From: Triparma columacea
Taxonomy: Eukaryota; Sar; Bolidophyceae; Parmales; Triparmaceae
Length of the DNA stretch: 47,624 bases
Assembly: GCA_030267965.1 (NCBI GenBank)
Contig: BRYA01000047.1
Coordinates: 1,665-49,288 of the forward strand
Reading direction: 5' to 3'
The notes under the pieces are model-generated. The model ran no database searches and was not told where the DNA came from. It saw nothing but the letters and a program-made list of their open reading frames with translations. Position numbers and translations under genes: made by a program. The stretch's first letter is position 1, and each line of letters opens with the position of its first letter. Below are positions 9,600 to 21,400 of this stretch, piece by piece.

Positions 9600-12500
9600 A
9601 TGTCTGACCTCGAGAATGAAGCTATCCGGGAGAAGGCCGATGAGCTAGACATGGACCTTGAGGAGGATGCAGACTATCTCTACATTGCTCGTGAGTTTCT
9701 CAATGCTCCTCTGCCAAAAGATTGGAGGGAGGACACATACGAGGACCCTGAAGATGGTTTGATGTACCCTTATTACGTTGATCCCGCTGGTGAGAGTCAC
9801 TGGGATCATCCTCTCCTCAAGGAATACAAAAAGAAGTTCCAGGATGAGAAGGCAAGGCGAGAGAAGCAGAAGAAGGAGAGGAAGGGTAGGAGCCCGAGCC
9901 CTGCAAGGAAGAGCAGGAGCATGAGCCCCGCGAATAAGAGCAGGAGTCCAAGTCCCGCGAGGAGTCCAAGCCCCTCCAGGAAGAGCAGGAGTCCAAGTCC
10001 AGTCGGTGGAAGGAGTGATCGCGACGATTTGGAGGACAGCCGTGATGACAGCCGTAATTATAGCCGTGATGAAAGAAGGGGCGACAGGAGGGATGACAAG
10101 AGGAGGAGGGGAAGGAGAGACGACAGGCGCGACAATGATGACGATGATAGGAGCAAAGTCGAGAAAGACAGGGTATGTTTCTTCTCGCCTTCTTACCCCC
10201 TTGTCCATTCTCATCTTACTAACAAGCGTTCGCCTTTTCACTCTTTGTGCAGAAGGAGGATAAGATTGAAGAGTTGGACATGGAGGAGCTCGATGTTGAG
10301 GAGCACGACGACCTTGGAGAAGGTGAGGGTGATGGCTAGCGACCAACGCAAAGACTCGTTCTCATTGATGCAACCCTCTTTGTTCGCTGCTTTGCTCGTC
10401 GCAGTATCGCTTGAGGAGCCTGTGATTCTTTCGCCGACAAAACCTTCCAACCTGGACGATTCAGACTCCTGGTCGGATGTGAAGAGCCCAGTTCGCTCGC
10501 CTCCTGATTCCAGGGACAGGGGCAACAAGAAGATGAAGGGCCAGTATCTCGACGACTACATGGAGGAGCAGGACATTGGTGGTAGGAATAGTGTCAAAGC
10601 TTCTGCCAGACAGCTTGACTCTCGGGCTTCTTCCACCCGCAACCTTGATTCTAGAGACTCTACGGGGTATGACACATTTACAGATTCAGTTGTTGACGAA
10701 AAACACGAAAGGAGGCTGGAAAGGAAGCGAGAACAAGGTGAGAATTGCGGTCACGAAATTTTAACCTGTAAACCTAGATCTAATGTACTGACGCAATCCT
10801 CTTTCTTTGCGTCGCAGGTGGACGTCGTTCGGATACCGGTCGCAACAGCAGCAGCAGAATGTACAGAGACGACGATAGTGATGAATCTCCTCCTTCTAAG
10901 CAGTCCCACCGTTCTAGGCATGACAGGTCCTCGAGGTCTGGTTCTCTCCAGACCCTTCACGAGGAGCCCGCTCCTGCGGTCATCGACCCCATGGTAAAGT
11001 ACCATTCGTTGCGTCCTGAGGATTCATCTGTGACCGACATGAGGAGAAAGAATTTGGACTTGGAAAAGGAAGTGGAGGAACTCAAGGATATTGTGGAGGA
11101 TTGGAGGTCCCAGAAGAAAAAGTCCGAAGTCCTTGAGCAGGCCACAACCGAGGAGCTCGAAAGAGTGAGAAAGGTGCTCCGCTTGGTGACGAAGGAACGC
11201 GACGAACTTTCCCACTCCAACGCTCTCTTGACGCTAAAGCTCAATAAAAACGTCGCAAATGGAGTTATCGACGATGAGGGAGAGGCTGCTCCTGTAACCA
11301 AGTTTGAGAAGGACAGCATCGAGGCTGCTGCAGGAGCAAAGGCAAGGAGGGAGGCCGACGAAATTTGGGATGTCAAGGTTTCAAAGGTGAAGGAGGCCCA
11401 CGCTGAAGAAATTGCAAAGTTACAGAATAAGATCGCCACCCTAAACTTGACAATTGCGACTGAGAAGGAATTCCGTGTTTCCGAGGGTTCGAAGACATTG
11501 ATGAGCCTCGAACTCCAGCAAGATCAGGTGAAGGACGTCACGCAGCTCGTGGGCGAGCTTAAGCAGAGGCTGTACCTTGCAGAACAAGAGCGCGATTCTG
11601 TGCAAAAACGTGAAACTGAGCTCATTGCCAAGGCCAAGGTTGCCATTGAGGCGAAGTCCAAGGCTGAACTTGACGTCATAGCCATGGAGGAGGACGTGAG
11701 AGATGCAACTGTGAAGGCTGATATTGCGAGTGAGGGGCTCAAGACGGCTGCTTCCCAAATCACAGCTCTGGAGGAGACCATCATAAAAATGAGATCTGAC
11801 TACCTCTCTGGTGAGAAGGAGCGTGCTGCCGATGCGGTTATGTTGAAACGTCTACAGCTCAAGCAGACATTCGAAGACGACGAGGTAGTCATGCTGAAGG
11901 GCGCCTTGGACAAGGGAAAGAGGTCAATCGTAGAAATGGAGCGGGTTAAGGCCCAAGAAGTCGCAGAGCTTAAAGCTGAGCTTGAAGCAATCAAAAGACA
12001 GCTCGTTGTAGTCGAGTCGGACGGCAATGACCGCTTTCAAAGGGCTGAAAGTGAGAGGGTCGCAGCCGAGTGGGAAAAGAAGCGGGCTGTGGAACATGCC
12101 GAAACCCTTGCGAAGGCCAAGGTCAGAGAAATGGAGAAAGCTTTCAAGCATGAAACCATCGCGCGTGAGATGGAAGACAAGGTTATCGACCTTCGGAGGG
12201 AGGTTACTGCGGCTAAGGAAGAGGGCGAGGCTCAGCTTGTCGAGTACAAGGGTCAGCTCCAGAGGAGCAAGAGCGAGGTCGCAGCGTTGAAGGAGGAAAG
12301 GGCGAAAATCGAGCTCGAGATGAGGGAGAAGCTAACCCTCGCCAACGTTGCTGTGGAAGAGATTAAAAACGAGGTGACGAGGAAGGTTCCTGAGCTCGCT
12401 GCTGGCGCCTTGAAGAGGGCCGAAGACGAATGGAAGAAGAGAATTGACTTTGAGACCCAGAAATGCCGCGATGATCGCGATCGCTACATTCAATCTGCAA

Positions 12501-13144
12501 AGGGCAGTGTCGAGGCGTTAGAGAGAAATCTAGGAGACTTCAAGAAGGAGAGGCTTGAAATGGAGAGCGTTGTGAGACGGCTGGAGAGAGAGAATGGTGA
12601 GCTCAGAGATGTGAACACCAGGTTAGAGGGAGACCTCAACACCACCGCGAACACCAACAACACAACGTTGCCATTACGGAACCAGCAGAGTGGAATGTGG
12701 GATCTCCAGACTCCTCAGCCTCCTCCTCCCCCTCAACAACTCTACAACAGCCTCCAGGAGGTTGCAGCCAATGCCACCCTCACCACTCTCCAGGCCCAGC
12801 TCAGTATAATGCAGTCTCAATGCCGGGATCTGCTCAACTCCACGGACGCTGTCCCTCCTTCGACTGTCCCCCTCGGAGTAAATGACTTGAACGTCACCAA
12901 CGTGACAACTGTGACGATGGATGAAGACGTAGAGAAGCTCTTCAGCAGCCCGGTAAAAAAAAGTGGCTCCAGAGGGAAGGAAAGGGTTACTTTCGACGAC
13001 GAGCTCTTCAACAAGAGCCACGATATGAGCCTTGATGCCAGTAACCTCAGTGTTGGTGGGGTGGGGGAAGAGTCATTGAACAGGAGCGGCTACTTGGGAA
13101 ACCTGTGGAAATCGAGGTACGGACGGGGGGGAGGGCCAAGGTGA
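9600..13144 (+). CDS. CEP164-like WW domain and coiled-coil protein
   Basis: Four exons: 9600-10172, 10253-10322, 10405-10737 and 10818-13144 (1100 residues, phases 0, 1, 1). The N-terminus has ADYLYIAREFLNAPLPKDW, then a WW domain (~38-72) ending YPYYVDPAGESHWDHP and continuing LLKEYKKKFQDEKARR. This order, an 'AREFL..PLP..W' lead-in directly before the WW and a charged helix after it, matches CEP164, the centriole distal-appendage protein needed for basal-body docking and ciliogenesis. After it come RSPSP/KSRSPSP repeats like an SR domain, an acidic/Arg-Asp region, and about 530 residues of continuous coiled coil. A Pro-rich, Asn/Thr-rich tail (PPPPPQQ, NTTANTNNTT) ends the protein. CEP164-like identity is inferred from the WW context; the coiled coil alone would not prove it. 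Confidence 0.8.
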
Positions 13145-13220
13145 AAACAGTCATGATTTTTTGTATGAGAAACAACAAACATGCTATGGTTTTGCTTTTT
13201 TTTTTTTTGCCATCACAAAA
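13145..13220. other. Convergent 3' ends with poly-T tract
   Basis: 76 bp between two convergent stop codons, including a run of about 12 T at 13198-13209. The 3' UTRs of the CEP164-like gene and the 1507-residue protein probably overlap here. Confidence 0.5.
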
Positions 13221-16200
13221 TTATTCGAGAAGAGTCTTCTCTATTTCCGCAATTTTGTCGATGAAATCTGAAATGTCGGCATCATCTGTACTAGACCCAA
13301 GTGCACTGCGCATCATAGCGGAATTGATTCGATCTTCCGTGGACCTCTCTTTTCTTGGCAATGCGGCTTGAGCTGTTGCTTTTGCTGCGGCTTCCACCAT
13401 GTCCCTTCCACTGAAACTTTTCCTTCGCATTTCATCCGCGAACGAAGGTCTTCTACTTCCAGAAAAGCTGCCCCTCCTGCTTCCTCCACCTCCTTTACCG
13501 TCCTCATGAAAGCTGTCCCTTTCGCCTGACGTGCCTCTTCTTGAAGGGCTTCTGTCAAGACTTGGTCGCCTGGTCTTCTTGAGGCCCTTGCCATTGAACC
13601 TGATCATCTTCTGAGCGGGGTTGACGAGGTCCCTTGTTACGTATTGGTCTATCCTGATGTTGAGCACGTTGTAAGGATCCGGGTACAATTGGGCCCCCAC
13701 CGCCATCATGCTCTCCACATACTCAGCATAGACCATCTCGTCGTCGTCCCCGGCGTCATGCACGGTGGCTGCTCTGCCAGCTGTTTCCATCTCCTTTATC
13801 AACTCCTCGTCGTGTTGGACATAAGCAAAAAGCACCCTCAAAGCTCTTTCGCTAAGCAAAGGCCCCACCAACTTGAACTCTCTGCAACACGAAACCAATT
13901 CGTTTGCATTCATTGTGTCAAGGTTCCCCAAGCTCTCCATACTCTGGTCGTCAGCTGCGTACTCCTTGTAGATAACCTCCAAGTTGTGTTTGTGCTTCTT
14001 TTGAACTGCTTTGCACTTGTCTCCTGCGATCCTCTCCCTGAAAACGTCGATGTCGACGCTGCATGCATTGGGGAGGATGTCTTCGTTGAGCATCTTCTGG
14101 AAGCGTTGGGGCCACGTTCCTTTGCTGTACCTGTGATGGGCTAGGCGAGCCATGAACTCCACAAATTGCACAGCCTCAAGTTCTTGGGTGACATGCCTTA
14201 CCCTGTCCAGACCTTTCTTGCTGTGGTCAATGGTACAACTCTGAAAGATGAGGTCGACTCTGACACTTGGAAGGGCTTTTCTGTCCTTCTGGAGCTTGCA
14301 ATCCTTGACAAATTTCCATGCCTCCTGGTGATCGACGTCTGATACGCCCCCAGTATCAGCCGATGCAGCGTAAAATTGAAATATCCTCCTAACGTCTCTT
14401 ATCCTTGTTTTTAGGATCCTCTTGAGTTCCGCACAAGTCTCTTCCTTTTCGATCTCGCTGACAATACCGAGCTTGCGGAACTCGTTCTCGACCTGATCTT
14501 TCCTGATGGTTGTGTAAGTCCCATCGTCGATGTCCTCTTCAACCCTCACCTTCCTCGCAAGGATTGTCGTGCACAAACTCTGCCAGCAAACTTCAACGAG
14601 AGAGCTGCAACGAGTGAAGCGAGTCGCAAGGGAGGATATTTACAGCGTTAGAATTGGTGTCGAAGCCGGCGGCAGCAATGTTTTGTACGGAGGTGCCGCC
14701 TCTGAGCGACGAGATCCCGTAAACGTGCCCTTTCAGCTCGTCGCTTCGCTCCTCACTTGCGCTCACCTGCTGAACTTTCGGTACTGTCTTCTGTCCGCAT
14801 AAGCCTTCCTGATGATATCCGAGATTTGGTCGGAAACCACTCTCGCTGCATTAAGGCACTCAAACATTCCAGCAGTTTTCTCCTTCAGTTTCTTGTGCGA
14901 GTAGTGCCAGGGGGTGAATACCAGCATGTCATTGATGTCACCTTGGTATTTTTGCAACAAGTGCTTCACCTTCGATTCAAAGAGACTTCGGAGGAAAAGG
15001 TCGACTCCGTTGGCTCCTATTCCGATGCTTGGGTAGTGCATGAAGAACATCTCGGCAACTAGGGCGAAGGACTTGGTCTCATTGATGATGGCATCGTCAA
15101 TATGAACCCTCATTCCGCAGTATTGGCTCATCACCTGTACAATCACTCCAGTTTCGTCCTCCTTTTCCTTGATTCTTTTAAGTCTCTGAGTTTCCTTTTT
15201 GAGAAAAGAGGCAGACTTGGGAATATTAAGGTTGGTAAGATTTTCCAAGGTAATATAGCGGCCCATGCGAGGCTTGCTACGGTACCTGCAATGAAGGTAA
15301 ATTGCCTCGGCCAGGTTGACATTCTTGTGCTCTTTGAGAAAATCTGCGGGCAAACCTCGTGCATCTTTCACTTGCACCTGTACTCTGGGGTTTTTCGTGA
15401 ATGTAGAGACAAAATTTAGCACCTCTTTGTAGTTTTCGCACGACGTCATATCATCAAACGTCTCGAAAACTTCACGAACCGGTATTGCCTTCTTATTTTT
15501 GGGTTTATGCTTGGGAAGGTGGCGAACGATGTGGCCATCTTGGTCATACTCCACTTGTTTCTTTTTATGGTGATGGTGGTGATGGTGGTGATGGTGGTGA
15601 TGGTGGTGATGGTGGTGAGCGTCATGGTGACTCTTGTGGTGCTTGCCATGCTTGTGATCATCGTCCTCGTGATTCTTGTGGCCGTGCTTCTCGTGCTTCT
15701 GCTGATTTACTTCAACATTTTTCGGAGCCTCGTCGTCATCCTTCTTATCCCCTTCCCCCTCGTGACCGTAAACAACTCCCATATTCATAAGGGAGTAGTT
15801 GACAAACTTCCGGAGAATCATCCCTGCCCTAGTCTTGAGAGGCTGAAAGCAATGCGTATATTCAGTACTCTTGAGCTTCCCCGGCTTCCAAGTTTGAATT
15901 TTGCTCTCGATCTGTTCGTCGAATTTGTCCTCTCCGCAGTACTCGAGGAAGGGGAGATAATGGCCGTGTTTGAAGCTAAACAGGTTAGCCAAGCGCACAT
16001 TTTGAAGTCCTCCGCTCGTCAGGTCTTCTACACTCGAGTCCACGGTGTCAACAAACGTATTGTTGCATGTTTTAATGCACCTCCCAAAGCAGGCCACGAC
16101 TTTGCCTAGTATCTTCCTCTGCCTAGCGGGCATATGAAAGATCACCTGCTGCTTCTTCAACTCCTTCTTCACCTTGTCGTTCGCCAATTTCAACCTCCTA

Positions 16201-18123
16201 ACTTCTTGGGCAAGAACTTTGCACTTGCTGACTTTTAGCGAAGTCTCTTGCTTGAGCTTTTCTAGGTCCCTCTTCGTATTCGACCACTTGCTCTTTTCCC
16301 TTTCAGCCTTCTCTTTCATGAACCAATCTTTCCACTTCTTGAAAACCGTCGAGGGCTTCAAGTACGTCATGGCAAGCAGGTATTTCCCCATGATCATCCT
16401 CTTGTCATTCATTTCTATCTCGCTCCTCCATCTATACATTATGTTCCTCAGAATGTGGTTCGCCCACTTGTCGCAGGCCCTATTCAAGACCCTCACCTCC
16501 AAGTCCCTTTCGTGTTGGAGCTTTTCCAGCTTCGCCATGAGCACCGGCCTTACACTGAGCTCTCTCTTCAACTTTGAGTATCGCTCGTTGGCTACGTCAT
16601 AGTACGTCGGCAGCTTGAGAAGTTGGTCAAGGGATTGTAATGGAGTAGTTCTGAAGGAGGGGACGATGAAGGTCGCCTGGAGAATTATTTCTACCACCTT
16701 TCTAATGCCAGGTGCAACCCTCGTCATCCTCTCCAGCTCCTCGCACAAGTGCATCGCCGCCAGACTCGCAACTGCGTGCTGAGGGTGAAGTCCGCGCTGG
16801 CTCAAATGAGCTGCTTCGCGGATTTTCATGTCAGTTCGTATCGAGAGGGAGTTGTAATCGAACTTGTCGTGAAAGTAAGCTTGCATCCATTGACCGAACT
16901 GAGGAGGCTTAGAACGCGAATTTTCTAGCGTCGAAAGCTGCCTAGAGAGAAGGTTGGGTGTGAGGTGCTTGGAATGAATAAATAATTTGGCGTGTTGAGG
17001 CTTGAATAGAGGAAAGGAGGAGGTGGAGGAGGCGGAGGAGGAAGAGGAGGAAGAGGAAGAAGTGGTGGATGAAGTGCTAGTGCTGGCATCATCGGAGTTG
17101 TCTAGTTCCTCTTTGTTTTTCTTACTATCCTCCTTGACCCCTTTGAACCTCTTTATCAAGGCACTCCTATCCTTCTCTGCGGTCATTTTGTTCCCTTGAA
17201 GCGCAGCTCTTCCTCTCCCTGGGGTCATGCTTTTGGCGTCCTCCTGCTTGGCAACATATATAACGTTCCTTCTATTGCCTTTGGGGGAGTGTGCGTCTTT
17301 TGAGACATCCTCTAGGGTTTGCCTTTTCTTCCTGTGATTCGTGTGTGCGTGGTAGTGGTGGTCGTGGTTAGAAATCGTGTGAGGAGGTGGAGGTGGCATA
17401 CTGTCGCCCACCATACATCGTTCTCACCTGAACAGGAATGCCCTCGGGTCCTGTTCGTCTAAATCCCTCATCGTTAAGGCAAAGTCGTTCCTCAGGTCCA
17501 AGCTCGGAGTGGCACGGAAGTGAACAGGGTCAGAAGCTGGCTTATATGACATGGATGAGGATTTTAAAGATGCAGAAGTTGAAGACGTTGAGGGGCGAAT
17601 GGTGCCGCTATTAAGCGCCCTTGCACGCTGTAAGAGCGGGAGTGAGGGGTGAGAGGGGGGGGGGGGGGGGGGGTAGAGGACACATTGTCGCTAATGTTGC
17701 CTTAATGCCTAATGCCTTAATGCCTTAATTTCTTGGGTCTATTCTCACCTGGAGCAGGAGAAGGCTACCAACTCCCTGAGCTGTTGCAGCTCTTCGCCGG
17801 TGGGTCTGAGAAATCAAGATAGGCCGGGCTGAACTTGGGCGCGCGGAATGGGTAAATGACTTGGCATTGGACTTGAACTTGGATTTAGACCTCTCCTTTG
17901 ACTTGGGCATCCTAAATTTTGTAGGAAACTTCGTTGTTATTGTCTGAGTGCCCTTGAACTGCGCAGTCAGTGGAAGGGCTGTAGCTATTACCAGTTTTTG
18001 AGCCAGGGTAACATTCTCTAGTGGGGGGGGTGAGCGAGCCTTCAACTTGGGAGTACTAAGGTCGACAGTACGGTCGATCTTAGTTGTAAGTGTGGGATGA
18101 GGTTCTAGGGGTGTGGAATCCAT
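13221..18123 (-). CDS. Large poly-His, coiled-coil, possibly EF-hand-like protein (1507 aa), probably cytoskeletal
   Basis: Four exons rebuilt: 17749-18123, 17428-17627, 14767-17331 and 13221-14604. The frame is open throughout (phases 0, 2, 2) and acceptors are good (CTCTTACAG, CACAG with a TTCTAAC branch site, GTTGCAG). The ATG at 18123 is preferred to an upstream GTG. Order: basic Ser/Thr/Pro-rich N-terminus (1-190), Ser tract (~275), a helical Trp-rich zone (~460-520: MYRWRSEIE, FKKWKDWF), a coiled coil, a stretch with RAGMILRKFVNYSL that resembles part of a calponin-homology fold, about 17 consecutive His (~762-779), then an alpha-helical C-terminal half with RRIFQFYAASADTGGVSDVD and VQFVEFMARLAHHRYSKG, which look like decayed EF-hands. 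The tail has RRGSF/RRPSF/RRKSF phosphosite-like repeats. A flagellar or basal-body role is inference from style and the CEP164-like neighbour. Confidence 0.75.
15566..15618 (-). repeat. Poly-His microsatellite (CAC CAC CAT units)
   Basis: On the plus strand GGTGATGGT-type 9-mers repeat about five to six times; on the coding strand this gives about 17 His. It stays in frame and sits inside a wider His/Lys/Asp-rich segment (KHEKHGHKNHEDDDHKHGKH), suggesting a metal-binding or pH-responsive linker. Confidence 0.9.
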
Positions 18124-18425
18124 TGCTGTAAGTGGAGGTTGAGGTCGATTTATTTTCCAGAAGGTCGTGGCCTGAGTGTAACAGAGGGGCAACAGAGAGT
18201 TGAAAAATAAGGCAACACTGCACAGGGGGGGGGGTAGAGTGTAGGTTCGGGGTGGGGGTGGAGAGGGAGTCCCGATGTAAGCGTGACTGGCTTGTGTGCG
18301 CTGGTATGGCACACCCAAAGGCACTCTATTTTAACCCCACCCTACAGCAACCCTGCCTCCTGGGCAGTATAGAGCAGTTAATCTTGTGACCTTTTGGAGG
18401 TTCACAAAGCACAACCTTCAAAAAA
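18124..18425. promoter_or_regulatory. Divergent promoter region
   Basis: 302 bp between the start codons of the 1507-residue protein and the FN3/C2 membrane protein. It contains a 9-10 nt G tract near 18225 and a pyrimidine-rich strip near 18340-18360. No specific element was recognised. Confidence 0.35.
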
Positions 18426-21400
18426 ATGAGTTCGAACGTGTCGGGGACTTCCTCTGTTGGGTCTCTGAGTGGTTCGGTGCGGAAAAAAAGCCGCGAGAGG
18501 CTGCACTTCAAGGGTAAAAAAAGGCGATCCCCAAGGAACAAACAGAGTGAGGGGGGGGAGAAGGTCGACGTTGATGGACGTTCTGTTGGATGTGAGAACG
18601 ATGAGGGTTCTATTGTTAGCAATCAGACGCTTGACTCTCAGGTGACTGGTGGAGAGAGAGGAGCAGAGCCTCTCGGCCAGGGAAAGAGGACAGTGGAGGA
18701 GATGGAAGGGGAAGAGGAGGGAGAGGGGATGAGTGTTGACGTGGGTAACAACAAAGTTGATTGTGGACCTGCTACAGAGGTCCCTGTTGTTGTTACAATT
18801 GTTGCAGAAGAGGTAGAGGAGGGGACAAGGCCCTCAACAAGCGAACCAACAACAAGTGAACAACAGGGCGAGAAAAAGATGGATGCTGCACCGGTCCCGT
18901 CTTCTAAAAAGAAAAAAAGAAAGAAACGAAAGAATTCGAAGGGAGGCCCTCCGAAGGAAACTTTGGTGCTGGCGCCTTTGAAGGGCCCATTGAAGGGATC
19001 TGCCGGGGGGGAGGGGAAGAAGCCCATCGTGGCATTCCAGGCCGCGAAAAGGCCGCCCTTCGATCCCAACAAGAGTAGCAGCAAAAATCAGGAAGCTGCT
19101 CGTGTACAGGGTGGTAATAAATTCGGCGTCAATTTGATGTCGACGAAAGAAAGGGAGCTCGTTAAGAAGCAAATTACTTTGACAGAGGACAGGGGAAGGT
19201 GGGGGCAGCTCCGTGCCTTGCAGAACCTCCGCAAGGTGGATATTGTGGAGGTTGCGGCGACAAGCATAAAAATATCGTGGGACCCGACCCCTCTGCGTCC
19301 CTTTAAAACTTGCAGCTATAGGATCTGCATGAAAAGCGGATGGAAGGACGCCTTTGTGCCCGTGGTTGAGGACACTGGGAAGCCAGTTACGATATATTGT
19401 GGCACTAATCTGAAGCCCGATACGAGGTACAGGTTTCATGTATCTAGTCTATGCCAGACTCCTCTTGACAGGTGCGGGAAGGATTGGGGGAGAAGATGGG
19501 AGAGAGGAGGGGAGGGAGGGAGGAGAAAGCATTACTAACCACCCGCGCACCTTGCAGCAAACACCTCGGAAAGAGACTTTGTATTCCCAAGAGTAGTTTG
19601 AGGTCAAAGGAGGTGAGGACCCTGCCACAAGATTACGAGACTGCGTGGTTCTTCGAGGACGAGAAGGAGGCTACGAGGGAATGGAGGAGTTACACCGGAG
19701 AATTCAAGATGGATTCTGAGGCCAGTGATTTTAAAAACGCAGTAAACAAATTTGTTGAGGTCAGTCACTCTGACGACAGATGCTGGAGCGGACTGAGGTG
19801 CCTCAAGCTGGGCTTCCCTGGGGTGGAGCCGGGGGACTTCGTTCAGGGAGGGACGGCTACCGACGTTGAGCTTAAGGAGGACAGGCTCTTCATCTTCAGG
19901 GCGAGAGTATTTCACGGCTGGGAAGCGAAGGAATACGATATTATCACCAAGACCGTAGTCAGGGGAGAGGAGGGGGGGATTAGGGACCTATTTCGGGAAG
20001 CAAAGAAGGGCTTCGGAAGGTGGAGGGAAAGAAGAATCGAAGAGGCTCAAGGCAAGGCCAAGGAGCTTGTGGATCGAGTGGAGAGCGGGGAGGTCTTCCT
20101 TGAGGGAGAAAAGGTGGATGAGCAGGAGGAAGCTACGAGACTTCTTCTCAAGGGAAGGGATGATTGCGATACAATGGACGGGCAGCTCATCTCCGCAGAG
20201 GACAGGGGAGTAGGAGTATATGTAAAAACTGACGTGACTGAACCTTTTGATGACGAGGAACCAATTATCATCAGCACAACTACTAGGTATCGATCGAAGC
20301 CGCCGACGGCGAGGGCGAGGCTAGGGGTTTGGGATAAGAAACATAAGAGGGTCTGGAGCGAGGAGGAGGTGAGTAAAGGGTAGGCTTTGCGGTAGCGTTT
20401 GCTATACGTAGATTTTATCCTCTCGCTTCTTGTCCCCAATCTAACACTTTTTGCGATCCCCTTTCCTCTCGCAGAGCGAGGAGACTGTGGGGCTGAACAA
20501 GTGGCACACAATCACTTGCAAGATGGTTGGGACGGAAACAGCAAGAGGAAAGATCTTCGTTCACATGCCCCTCGGGTACCAAGGCGAATTGTACATTGAC
20601 GACGTCGAGGTAATTTGGGGTGGGCCCACGGAGACGGAGAGGCTCGTGGACAGGGTGGTAGAAGCTTGCAAGATCGGGCACTTGGAGCACTCCAAGACAA
20701 TTCGAATTGGGCTGTGCGATGCGAGAGACCTGAGCGCAGTTGACTGGGGGGGGTCAAGCGACCCATTCGCAGTCGTGAGCGTGGGGGAAGGGAGGTTGGA
20801 TAAAGTTCAAGAGAGGGAGGTGCTACGAACCAGCGTCTGCTATGCAGACCTTTTCCCGGTATGGAACTGCGATCTGATATCGATACCGAAGCCTCCGCCC
20901 CCTCCAATGGTGACCGCTATCGACTTGAGAGAAGCTGAGATCAATAGGACCGACGAAGCCTACAAGAAGCAGGTTGATCATGCAGTTGAATTCGAGAGGA
21001 AGCGCTTCAACGAACTGAGGAAGGGGGGGGCGAGCCTCATGGAGGCCAACAAGATTGCCAAGAGAGAGAAGAAGGAGATCATGGAAACTTTCAAGAGCGA
21101 AGCTGCGAACGCCGAGGTCAAAGCTGACAAGAAAGACCCTAACAAGTTTTACATAAAGGTTGTCCTTTACGACTACGACCTTGTTGGGGACGACGACTTT
21201 TTGGGGGAGTTGGTGATAAGCAAGAGGCAACTGTTCAATAGCGCGAAGCACTCCCACAAGGTCTACTTTCCAATAACTGGGGAGATTGGGGAAGGAAGGC
21301 AGAGGAAGAAGGCGACGGGGAAAGTCGCGCTCATCACGAGGCTCCACGAGTGGCATGACGATAAGACCAGGTACGGGAACATTGTCAAGACACTAATGGA

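Noticed and set aside
15507..16109. 200-codon hydrophobic plus-strand frame (VVMVVMVVMV)
   Set aside because: Antisense shadow of the poly-His and flanking coding region of the 1507-residue protein.
18124..18324. N-terminal extension of the 1507-residue protein beyond ATG 18123
   Set aside because: It would need a GTG start and is Pro/Leu-rich sequence running into the divergent promoter of the neighbour.
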